Shown piece after piece: positions 41,015 through 48,778 of a stretch of DNA of 64,000 nucleotides (its first letter is position 1; each line of letters starts with the position of its first letter). The notes under the pieces are model-generated. The model was not told the origin of the DNA. It ran no database searches and worked only from the letters and a program-made list of their open reading frames with translations. The translations under genes were made by a program, and so were the position numbers. The DNA is from CAYLLN01 sp036496265 (GTDB lineage Bacteria; Planctomycetota; Planctomycetia; Pirellulales; Pirellulaceae), in the NCBI GenBank assembly GCA_036496265.1, contig DASXLL010000009.1, positions 1-64,000 on the forward strand. The letters are read 5' to 3'.

Positions 41015-42184
41015 TTATGGGGCACTCGGTGCCGGCGATGTGCCAGCGCCCGGTGTGGCGGGTGTTGCCGGCGTCGCTGGTGCTGCCGGTATGCCAGGTG
41101 CGGTGCCAGGTGCCGCTGGCGTGGCCGGAGTCGCTGGCGTGGCCGAAGTCGGTGGTGTGGTCGGAGTCGCTGGTGTGGCCGCACCGGTTCCACCTTGAGC
41201 GTTGATATTCGCGCCGGCGGGTGGATTAATGGTCGCGCCACCTTGAGCGTTCGCGCCGGCATTGATCGCAGCGCCAGGATTCGCATTGGAGCCGGCCGCG
41301 CCGTCATAGTTCGGACGTAGCGCGGTGCGCACTGAGCTGCCCTGGTTGCCGAGAGCTTGCAACTGCAAGTTTTGCGTCTGGCCAGCCCGCGTGACGGCCA
41401 GCGGAATGTTGCCTGTCGCTTGGGTCAGTCCTTGAGTGAAGGCATTGACGCCGTTGATCGGTTGGCCGCCGAGGCCGGTGATGACGTCGCCTTGGCGAAG
41501 GCCAGCGGTGTAAGCGGGCGTGTTCGGATAGACCTGCTGTACGAGAACCTGATTCGGGTTCTGGTTGTCGAGAGCGAAGCCGTATTGATAGAACGGGCTG
41601 TTATACATCGCCAGCGATTGAGGCTGGATCGTCAGCGGAACGCGCTGGCCATTGCGGAGCGTCACCAATTGCAGAGGTTTTGTACCCAGATTTGGTCCGC
41701 TCAGGTATTGGTAGAACTGCTGCTGGCTTGTGATTGGCTGGCCGTTGAGCGACACGAGCTGGTCGCCTGCCCGCAGGCCGGCGTTCGCAAAAGCGGTGTT
41801 AGCCGCGATATTCGAAACGACCAAGCCGTTGGTTGCTGCATTGTTGAACGTCAAGCCGTAATCCGCGCCGCGGACATTCTGCCGGGTTTCTTGCCGCGTC
41901 TCGCGAGCGGTCTCGCGAGCTTGCGGGCCTGTTTCGCCGGCGGCGCGAGCGCCCGCTCGGGCGTCGCGGGCTTCCTGGCGGCCTTCAAGCCGGGTTTGAG
42001 GGGCCGTCGCTCCAACTGCCGGGGCCACCGGCTGCGGTGCAACCGGCGCTGTCGCCGTGGGCGCTGGGCCCGTGCGCGGCGCTCGATTCCTCGGCAACAC
42101 TTGTCCTTGTGCCGTGGTGATAAAAGAGGCCACGACGAACGCCGTCGCGATAGCCAACAACGCGGACCACTGTTTCGCGGACAT
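41015..42184 (-). CDS. secreted two-PDZ protein with repetitive Pro/Thr tail
   Basis: A 389-residue exported protein. Signal peptide (about 1-27), an Arg/Ala/Glu-rich linker with ARETARETRQETRQ (about 60-105), then two PDZ domains: first about 108-200 (NAGLRAGDQLVSLNGQPITS), second about 205-285 (TAGLRQGDVITGLGGQPING). The C-terminus from about 300 is a low-complexity Asn/Gly/Ala then TPATPATP tail encoded by tandem DNA repeats. GGGAG precedes the ATG. No protease domain is present, so it probably serves as a scaffold or adaptor in the periplasm. Confidence 0.82.
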   Translation of the reverse strand: MSAKQWSALLAIATAFVVASFITTAQGQVLPRNRAPRTGPAPTATAPVAPQPVAPAVGATAPQTRLEGRQEARDARAGARAAGETGPQARETARETRQETRQNVRGADYGLTFNNAATNGLVVSNIAANTAFANAGLRAGDQLVSLNGQPITSQQQFYQYLSGPNLGTKPLQLVTLRNGQRVPLTIQPQSLAMYNSPFYQYGFALDNQNPNQVLVQQVYPNTPAYTAGLRQGDVITGLGGQPINGVNAFTQGLTQATGNIPLAVTRAGQTQNLQLQALGNQGSSVRTALRPNYDGAAGSNANPGAAINAGANAQGGATINPPAGANINAQGGTGAATPATPTTPPTSATPATPATPAAPGTAPGIPAAPATPATPATPGAGTSPAPSAP

Positions 42185-42626
42185 ACTTTGTTCTCCCTCG
42201 TTGAACCGTCTCGAAGCACTTTTTTGTGAAAGAGCCGAGGACCCTCTCGGCTACGGCGCTCCCGCAGCGCTCTAGTCGCCCACGCTACTGCACGCGCCGT
42301 GCCTTGTCGGCAAAAAGATTGTCGTTCGGCGGTTTTTCGTTGTTTTGCGGTAATCAGCGGCCCAATTCGGCCCGGCTGATCGCACATAACTCACGTTTCG
42401 CTGGCCGGTTCATGACCACCGCGATTGGTCAGCATGTCGCTGGCTGACGATCGCGTCGGCGTGCTATGGACCGACTTATTAGCCGTGCTAATCCGCGATT
42501 GCCGATTGATTTACAATTCTCATCAGATCCAAGATGGCAAACAGATGTTGAACAGAAGGACGCCAAGCAGCAAAGAGTTAAAAGCGAAATGCCCTGTCGG
42601 GCCTTTGCTTCGTTGGCTTGCTGTTC
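42185..42626. other. 442 bp intergenic stretch with two small hairpins
   Basis: Between the start of the PDZ gene and the acetyltransferase. AGCCGAG/CTCGGCT (42233-42239/42246-42252) and GCGCT/AGCGC (42256-42260/42266-42270) form adjacent stems of an interspersed-repeat style. It must contain both promoters of the divergent genes, but none is clear. No coding frame is convincing. Confidence 0.5.
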
Positions 42627-43106
42627 ATGAGTATTGATATGCCGCTCGTTTTTCGTCTCGCTGTCGAATCGGACTTTCCCGCGCTTGAAGCGATGGTGAT
42701 CGAAGCGTTTGAACCGATTACGTGGCAGAAAAAACTCGATCGAGACTTTGGACCGCTGAATGGGCGCGATTGGCGGGAGAGATGGTCGGCTCGGCTGGCG
42801 AATATCTTCAAGACGCAGATTGTGCTGGTTGGTGAATCGGCTGGCGATCTCGCCGCGATGGCAACGGCAACGCTGGATCGCGCGGCGATGCTGGGGTTCA
42901 TCGATGTATTGGCGGTCGGAAGTAAGTTCCAAGGTCAGGGGCTCGGCCGGCAGATGCTGCGCGCAGTCATTGAGCACCTGAAGTCGCTCGGCTGCCAGTT
43001 CGTGAATTTAGATTGCCTCACTGACAACGATGTTGGGAACGCCCTGTATGCGAGCGAGGGGTTTGTCGAGGTGGCGCGGCATATTCGGTGGTTCAAAAAA
43101 ATCTAA
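42627..43106 (+). CDS. GNAT-family N-acetyltransferase
   Basis: A 159-residue acetyltransferase, starting at the ATG at 42627 (an ATG four codons later is possible). The N-terminal strand-helix (FRLAVESDFPALEAMVIEAF) and the acetyl-CoA binding motif (VLAVGSKFQGQGLGRQMLRA, with Q-x-x-G-x-G/A) are clear, followed by NALYASEGFVEVARHIRW at the C-terminus. The substrate cannot be named. It stands alone. Confidence 0.85.
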   Translation: MSIDMPLVFRLAVESDFPALEAMVIEAFEPITWQKKLDRDFGPLNGRDWRERWSARLANIFKTQIVLVGESAGDLAAMATATLDRAAMLGFIDVLAVGSKFQGQGLGRQMLRAVIEHLKSLGCQFVNLDCLTDNDVGNALYASEGFVEVARHIRWFKKI

Positions 43107-43273
43107 CAGCGCCGCAGCCAAGTAGTCGGGAAAAGGCCGTCGACCTATAAGGGTCTTGTCTTGTTCGGTCCGCCCAACGCCGAAGCAGCGTGGGGCTCGT
43201 CGTTTATTTTCTCGGCATAAACTTTGCGTCATACCGGCTCTGGAAAACGAACTACTTGATCCGGAGAACGAAA

Positions 43274-43660
43274 ATGAACCCGAATATTGCCAAGCGCCGC
43301 CATGTCAAATCAGCCGCGGCGCGCGAAAATGAAAACCGGCCTTCTGGCAACGGCCGCGGCCTGGCTGATCATCACAAAATCAACGTCGGCGAGAGGGAGC
43401 GACAGCTCTCCATGATCGGCGGTACTGTGCTAGCGGTCTGCGGCCTCCTCCGCGGCTCCTTGTCCGGGTTGATGCTCGCTGGAATCGGCGGGGCCTTCAT
43501 CTGGCGCGGCCACACCGGCCACTGCGAGATGTACCACATGCTCGGTCATAGCACGGCTGACAACTCAGAGCATGGCCGTGAAGAAATCAGTCCGCCCGCG
43601 CACGAGCAATTCGAATCGCATTTACAAGGCTATGAAAGCCACGCCGCCGGAGACGTTTAA
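43274..43660 (+). CDS. DUF2892-like small membrane protein
   Basis: A 128-residue protein starting at the ATG at 43274 behind GGAGA. A basic N-terminus (about 1-45) precedes the motif INVGERERQLSMIGGTVL, two short hydrophobic stretches and GGAFIWRGHTGHCEMYHMLG. This pattern matches the DUF2892/YgaP-like membrane module that often precedes SRPBCC (cyclase/dehydrase) domains, but that domain is missing; the C-terminus is polar and acidic. Role unknown. Confidence 0.68.
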   Translation: MNPNIAKRRHVKSAAARENENRPSGNGRGLADHHKINVGERERQLSMIGGTVLAVCGLLRGSLSGLMLAGIGGAFIWRGHTGHCEMYHMLGHSTADNSEHGREEISPPAHEQFESHLQGYESHAAGDV

Positions 43661-43698
43661 AAACGTATCGAAAAACGGCTCCATTCTTCGGGAGATCG

Positions 43699-44754
43699 CT
43701 ACGACGAAGGAACGCCTTCAATACTCCCGCGGTTGATGGCGTCGATGAGCAGCCTCAGTCGCCCCAAACTGCGACGGTTGAAGTGAAAGACGAGGCGCGG
43801 GTAGTGCGCAATGTCCGCTTCGTCTTTTTCCAGCGGGAGGGCCTCGCGCTGCTGAAAATCACCGTCGGTTAGCAGATCTTTGAATTCACCGTTGATCCCG
43901 TCGAGCAGCAGTGGATGGAGAGGAGATTGCAGCCGGAGCACGAGGTCCTGCTTGACATACCGCATGCTGTGATAAACACGGAAAAACTGCAAAATCTCGT
44001 CGCGGGCTTCTTCGTGGCTGTTGGTCAGCTTGAAGAGATGCAAATCGTCGGGCGAGATCATGCGGGCCTGGAGCAAATGTTTGTTGACGAAATCGACCAA
44101 GCCCTGCCAATAACCGCTGCCGGCCGGATCGAGCAGAACGACGGGAATCATGTCGCGCTTACCAGTCTGGAGGAGCGTGATGACTTCCATTGCTTCGTCG
44201 AGCGTCCCGAAGCCACCGGGCGAGCAAACAACCGCGTCACACTCTTTTACGAACATCAGCTTGCGAGTGAAAAAGTACTTCATGTGGACGAGCTTCGGGT
44301 CGCCGGCGATCACGGGATTCGCCGACTGCTCGAACGGCAGCATGATGTTGAGGCCCATCGACGATTCGCGGCCCGCGCCGCGATGGCCGGCCTCCATAAT
44401 TCCGCTCGCCGCGCCGGTGACAACCAGCCAGCCCGCCTCGGCCATCACGCGGCCCAGGTTTACCGCTTGCTCATAAGCCGGCTCATCCGGCTGCGTTCGC
44501 GCCGAGCCAAATAGCGTCACTTTCCGCTTGCGCCGATACGGCGAAAACACCTTGAACGCATACCGCAGCTCGCGCAGCGTCCGGCTAAGAATTTTGATGT
44601 CGCCGCGGGTCGTTCCTTCGGCCGCCAGCTTGTCTGCCGTCTCCTTGATCGTCTGAATGAGGTCGTCGATGTGCGACCGACGGTCCTGCTTTTCGCTGAC
44701 CAGATCGAAACTCGAAATATCATCGACCGATTTGCCGGTAATGTCGTCGTTCAC
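43699..44754 (-). CDS. LOG-family protein
   Basis: A 351-residue protein of the LOG/TIGR00730 family (cytokinin-activating nucleoside-monophosphate phosphoribohydrolase type; older annotations call it lysine decarboxylase). The signature SPGGFGTLDEAMEV with the nucleotide-binding Gly and catalytic Glu, the ARTQPDEPAYEQA start of the Rossmann core, and GAASGIMEAGHRGAG are present. It is longer than typical LOG (about 190), with an N-terminal helical extension and about 90 extra C-terminal residues, like the large bacterial paralogues. The start is GTG with GGAG upstream. Confidence 0.83.
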   Translation of the reverse strand: MNDDITGKSVDDISSFDLVSEKQDRRSHIDDLIQTIKETADKLAAEGTTRGDIKILSRTLRELRYAFKVFSPYRRKRKVTLFGSARTQPDEPAYEQAVNLGRVMAEAGWLVVTGAASGIMEAGHRGAGRESSMGLNIMLPFEQSANPVIAGDPKLVHMKYFFTRKLMFVKECDAVVCSPGGFGTLDEAMEVITLLQTGKRDMIPVVLLDPAGSGYWQGLVDFVNKHLLQARMISPDDLHLFKLTNSHEEARDEILQFFRVYHSMRYVKQDLVLRLQSPLHPLLLDGINGEFKDLLTDGDFQQREALPLEKDEADIAHYPRLVFHFNRRSLGRLRLLIDAINRGSIEGVPSS

Positions 44755-44931
44755 GCGAGGCTCCGCCTGCTAAGTCGGGTAATGATGCAGATGCATCAAT
44801 TTTCACCGAGTATTATACGCCGATGGTCCCAATTCCCGCCGTCGGCATTTTTTTGACGCATAAAAGTCGTGAAAAACGCAAGTCGCCGGCCGAATCGGGT
44901 GGATTTTTCGACGGCTCGCCCGGTCCCACGA

Positions 44932-45714
44932 TCAAAGGTTGCGGAGGAAAGTCATGGCTTGTTTGACGTCTTCAATCGGTGAACGTGAGTTGTGGCGGGA
45001 GATGGTGAGGTAGCCCCGATATTGTTGTTCTTCGAGGAGGGCGAGGAGCTCGGGGAGTTCGGCGTTGCCCTGGCCGAGGGGCACTTCAATACCGCGGCCT
45101 TGGGCGACATCGCGAGTGGCATCGGTCGCGTGGAAGTGAGCGACGTGGGGCGCCAGGGCTCGCATGCCCTCTGTGGGGGAATGGCCGTTGATGATGAGAT
45201 TGGCAGGGTTGAAGTCGATAGTAAGTGAGCCTGGGGGTAGCGACTGAATAAGGGAAGCTAGTTCTTCGCCAGGCTGGGCGCCGGTTTCGGCGGCGAGGAA
45301 GGCACCGCACTTTTGGCCGTGGCGGCCGAGATCGGTGAGGACTTCGAGCAAGGTGGTGCGCGAGCGGGCGTCGCTTTCTGGCGGAATGTGGCCGATGTGG
45401 TTGACGACGACGCTGGTGCCAAGGTCATAGGCGGCCGACATGGCTTTTTTCGTGGCGTCGATGCGGGCGTCGAGGTCAGGCAGGTCGGCATAGCCGCGGC
45501 GGGTGCGGAAGGCGACCGCTGCCAGCCGCAAATTCAGATCATCCAGCATTTTCCGCACGGAACGTATGCCTGTACGGGACAGGTCGGCTTCGGAAAGCTC
45601 GTTGCGGAGGTCGATTTCGACGGCCTCAGCCCCCAGTTCGCGAGCGGTAAGCAAGGCTTTTTTGAGGGGCATCCTCAGGGTGGCCAGTTCGAGGCCTAAC
45701 TTGATTTGCAGCAT
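44932..45714 (-). CDS. sugar-phosphate isomerase/epimerase-type TIM barrel
   Basis: A 260-residue AP-endonuclease-2-like barrel, the family of sugar isomerases and epimerases. The ATG at 45714 is chosen; an upstream frame to 45753 is encoded by a repeat. Features: ELGAEAVEIDLR (metal-site Glu in the second strand), VVNHIGHIPPESD, FLAAETGAQPGEEL (Glu/Thr), LTIDFNPANLIINGHSP (Asp/Asn), and HVAHFHATDATRD (two His). Metal ligands fit the family. The substrate is unknown. Confidence 0.8.
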   Translation of the reverse strand: MLQIKLGLELATLRMPLKKALLTARELGAEAVEIDLRNELSEADLSRTGIRSVRKMLDDLNLRLAAVAFRTRRGYADLPDLDARIDATKKAMSAAYDLGTSVVVNHIGHIPPESDARSRTTLLEVLTDLGRHGQKCGAFLAAETGAQPGEELASLIQSLPPGSLTIDFNPANLIINGHSPTEGMRALAPHVAHFHATDATRDVAQGRGIEVPLGQGNAELPELLALLEEQQYRGYLTISRHNSRSPIEDVKQAMTFLRNL

Positions 45715-45715
45715 A

Positions 45716-45800
45716 GAGAAAGAACCCAGAGCCAAAGACCCAAGAACCAACAAAGAACCGTGAGATTCTATTAGGTTCTTCGCTACTTGGGTCTTGGAAT
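45716..45800. repeat. AAGACCCAAG/CTTGGGTCTT repeat between divergent genes
   Basis: AAGACCCAAG (45735-45744) and CTTGGGTCTT (45786-45795) pair exactly, and AAGAACC (45742-45748) pairs with GGTTCTT (45774-45780). The block spans the space between the isomerase start and the large secreted unknown, so it must overlap both promoters. Confidence 0.7.
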
Positions 45801-45810
45801 TTGTCCGACC

Positions 45811-48576
45811 ATGAATTTGTACTTTCTAATTATTTTATCGGCGGTCGCGGCGGCTCCCAACGACCCGGGAGCCGTGACGGCTGGGGATGTGCTCAATTGT
45901 GATTTTGAGGTGCGCACGGATCGCGATTATGACGGCTGGCCGGATGGTTGGACGCGAAAGCATTCGCGTGAGCTGCCGGAGTTTTTGCGGGTTGGGATTG
46001 TTGAGGAATCAGGGGCCAGGGGACAGGAGACAGGGGACGGGAAACAGGGTACGGGAGCCGGAAGCAAGAGTTTGAATCACTGCCTGGAGATCGAGCTGAA
46101 CGGCGGGGCGGCGGTCGTATCGAGTCCGCCGCAGCCGGTGAGCACGCAGTTCAGTCTGGCGATGTCGGTGCGAATCAAGACAGTCGGCCTCGTGCATGAT
46201 GGGGCGTGGGTGGAGCTGACGCTGGTAGACGACGAAGGCCGCGAAGTGCAGAAGCATGTTACGCAGCCGGTGACGAAGTGTCCGGAGTGGCAGACGATCG
46301 CGCTGCCGCCGATCGACGCCGTGAGCGAGAAGGTCGCGAAAGCGGTGGTGTCGCTGCATTTGGCGCCGCTGGGCAAGCATGAGGATTTGAGGGGGCGGGC
46401 ATGGTTCGACGATTTGCGGATCATGCGTCTGCCGCGGATGCAGCTTACATCGGTTGGGTCGATGGGCATCTATGGCAAAAAGGACTCGGCGGAGCTGGCG
46501 TGCTCGGTATCGGGCATTCGGGCTCGCAATCCACGGGTACGGTTTGAGTTGTTCGAGCACGATGGCAAGCTGTTGTCGGAAGCGAGCACGGCGCTCCTCT
46601 CGGCGGCGGATGCGGCAAAATGGGCCGCCAAGGAGCTGCCGGCGGATGGGTACGCAGGGCAGACGACTTGGACGCCGCCGTTTCCGGATTTTGGCTTTTA
46701 TCACGTGCGGGCGTCGCTGCTGGGTGAAGAATCGGACCAGGTGCTGCTGGATCGGACGCAGACGATTGCCTATTTGCGGCCGCTCACAACGCCACCCAAG
46801 AGCGAATTCGGCTGGACGCTGCCGGGCGGAGAGGAGCTGATTGACTACGGCAAACTCGCCAATTTGCTGGGACAGAGCGGTCTGGGCTGGGCGAAGATGC
46901 CGGTGTGGCACGATCCGAAGGAGACGGCGGCGACCGATCGCATCGCTTGGTTCGCCGAACAGTTGAGCATTCAAGGCATTGAGCTGGTGGGAATTCTCGA
47001 TCAGCCGCCGCCGGAGCTACGCGCGGTGTTTCGCGAGCAAGGGCGATTGCCGGTCGCGACGGTATTCGAGGAACCGGAGCTATGGCAGCCGGCGGTTGCA
47101 CCGACGATGACCCGGCTGTCGCTGAAGGTGCATTGGTGGCAGCTTGGCAACGATGAAGACATCAGCTTCGTGGGTCATCCGAATTTGGAGGCCAAGGTCG
47201 CCCAAATCAAAAAGCATTTGGAACAATATGGGCAGCAGATTCATCTGGGGATCAATTGGCGGTGGATTTATTCGCCGCCCAAGGCGGTTGGGCCGCGCGG
47301 GGCGCCCTGGTCTTGCTTGTGCTATAGCATCGATCCGCCGCTGACTGCGGAGGAGACGGCCCTCTATGTTCCGGCGGTGGTGGCGGATGCGCCATCGCAG
47401 CCTGCGGAAAAGCGGATGAAAACGACGAGCGTGTCGGTTGGGCGCGGATCGGCGGCCGTCGCGCGTGCCGCGGCGGCCAACCGGTCGATCGCCCCGCCGA
47501 CGCGGCGATGGATGCAGATTTCGCCACTGGCGCGGGATGAATATTCGAGCGACGTGCGACTGCAAGATCTTGTGCAGCGAATGCTGGCGGCGAAGATGAC
47601 GGGCGTGCAGGCGATTTTTATGCCGCAGCCGTTCAGCAGCGACGCAGGGATCATGAACGAGGATGGTACGCCAGGCGAGTTGTTTGTTCCGTGGCGGACC
47701 ACGGCGATGTTGCTCGGTGGGGCGGAGTATTTGGGTTCCATGCAGCTTCCGGGCGGGACGACGGGGCACATGTTCGCCCGCAACGGCAACGCGGTGATGG
47801 CGGTGTGGAGCGATCGACCGACGATCGAGGGGGTCGATCTGGCCGAAAACATCGAGCAGATCGATGTGTGGGGTCGCGGCACGAAGCCGAAGACGCGCGA
47901 GGAGGACGGGCGCAAGCTGTCTGAGCTGTCGATTGGACCGCTGCCGACATTTGTCACTGGTCTGAGCGAGGGCGTCGCAAAGTGGCAATCGGCGTTGACG
48001 TTCGAGAATTCGCAGTTGTCGAGTATTGCGGGTCGCGAGCAAACTTTGATGCTGCGGATGAAAAATACCTTTCCGCAGGGCGTGAGCGGCGAGTTGACGC
48101 TGTTTGCACCAAAGAGTTGGGGCGTTGATCCGCGGCCGACGCGGTTCAAGATTGCGGCTGGGGAAGAATTGCGGCTGCCGCTGACCGTGATGCTAATGAC
48201 GGACGCGAATAGTGGTCCGCAGCCGGTGCGGCTGGATTTTGACGTGGCGGGCCACCATTTCAGCGTGCATCGAACGCTGCAACTGGGACTCGATGACGTG
48301 CAGGTCGAGAGGACGGCTGGGCTGAAAAACGGCGCCCTGATCGTGGAAGTACATCTGGCGAACCTTTCCGATCGGCCGCTCAGCTTCCAGTGTGTCTTGT
48401 TCGCGCCCGACCGGCGGCGACAAACGCGGCAGGTGATCAACCTGGGCCGCGATCGAATAACGCTGAAGTTCGTGTTGCCGGATGGCGACGAGTTGATCGG
48501 AAAAAAACTATGGCTGAGGGCCGAGGAAATCGGCGGTTCGCGGGTGCTGAACTACACCATCGACGCCGAGCGGTGA
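45811..48576 (+). CDS. large secreted planctomycete-type protein, unknown
   Basis: A 921-residue exported protein starting at the ATG at 45811 (signal MNLYFLIILSAVAAAPND). The N-terminal region (about 20-210) looks like a carbohydrate-binding-module-type beta sandwich (DYDGWPDGWTRK, AWVELTLVDDEGREVQ, GRAWFDDLRIMRL). The middle (about 330-560) has TIM-barrel-like stretches (LHLGINWRWIYSPPKAVGP, VHWWQLGNDEDISFVGHP), as in glycoside-hydrolase-like proteins, though no catalytic pair is certain. The C-terminal third has beta-domain features. A repeat-derived insert sits at about residues 67-84. Confidence 0.65.
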   Translation: MNLYFLIILSAVAAAPNDPGAVTAGDVLNCDFEVRTDRDYDGWPDGWTRKHSRELPEFLRVGIVEESGARGQETGDGKQGTGAGSKSLNHCLEIELNGGAAVVSSPPQPVSTQFSLAMSVRIKTVGLVHDGAWVELTLVDDEGREVQKHVTQPVTKCPEWQTIALPPIDAVSEKVAKAVVSLHLAPLGKHEDLRGRAWFDDLRIMRLPRMQLTSVGSMGIYGKKDSAELACSVSGIRARNPRVRFELFEHDGKLLSEASTALLSAADAAKWAAKELPADGYAGQTTWTPPFPDFGFYHVRASLLGEESDQVLLDRTQTIAYLRPLTTPPKSEFGWTLPGGEELIDYGKLANLLGQSGLGWAKMPVWHDPKETAATDRIAWFAEQLSIQGIELVGILDQPPPELRAVFREQGRLPVATVFEEPELWQPAVAPTMTRLSLKVHWWQLGNDEDISFVGHPNLEAKVAQIKKHLEQYGQQIHLGINWRWIYSPPKAVGPRGAPWSCLCYSIDPPLTAEETALYVPAVVADAPSQPAEKRMKTTSVSVGRGSAAVARAAAANRSIAPPTRRWMQISPLARDEYSSDVRLQDLVQRMLAAKMTGVQAIFMPQPFSSDAGIMNEDGTPGELFVPWRTTAMLLGGAEYLGSMQLPGGTTGHMFARNGNAVMAVWSDRPTIEGVDLAENIEQIDVWGRGTKPKTREEDGRKLSELSIGPLPTFVTGLSEGVAKWQSALTFENSQLSSIAGREQTLMLRMKNTFPQGVSGELTLFAPKSWGVDPRPTRFKIAAGEELRLPLTVMLMTDANSGPQPVRLDFDVAGHHFSVHRTLQLGLDDVQVERTAGLKNGALIVEVHLANLSDRPLSFQCVLFAPDRRRQTRQVINLGRDRITLKFVLPDGDELIGKKLWLRAEEIGGSRVLNYTIDAER
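46009..46061. repeat. CAGGGGACAGGAGACAGGGG repeat inside the large secreted protein gene
   Basis: A run of AGGGGCCAGGGGACAGGAG, ACAGGGGACGGGAAACAGGG type near-heptamer repeats in frame with the gene; it encodes GARGQETGDGKQGTGAGS, a stretch unlike its beta-rich surroundings. Confidence 0.75.
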
Positions 48577-48778
48577 AGCGCGGCTTGCGATTTGCACCCC
48601 CCACGAGATTCGTAATCACGACATTTTGTCGCGGTTTGTTTGCTGCGCGGTTTCCTAGTCAGGGCGGCAAGGGCGAAGCTTTGCAACGCGCTCGGCCGGT
48701 AGTGCAGTCGCGACCTGATTGAGTGGCGGTTCGCTGAGAATGTTTCGAAATCGAGCCCGATTGCGAGGCTAGTCCCTA

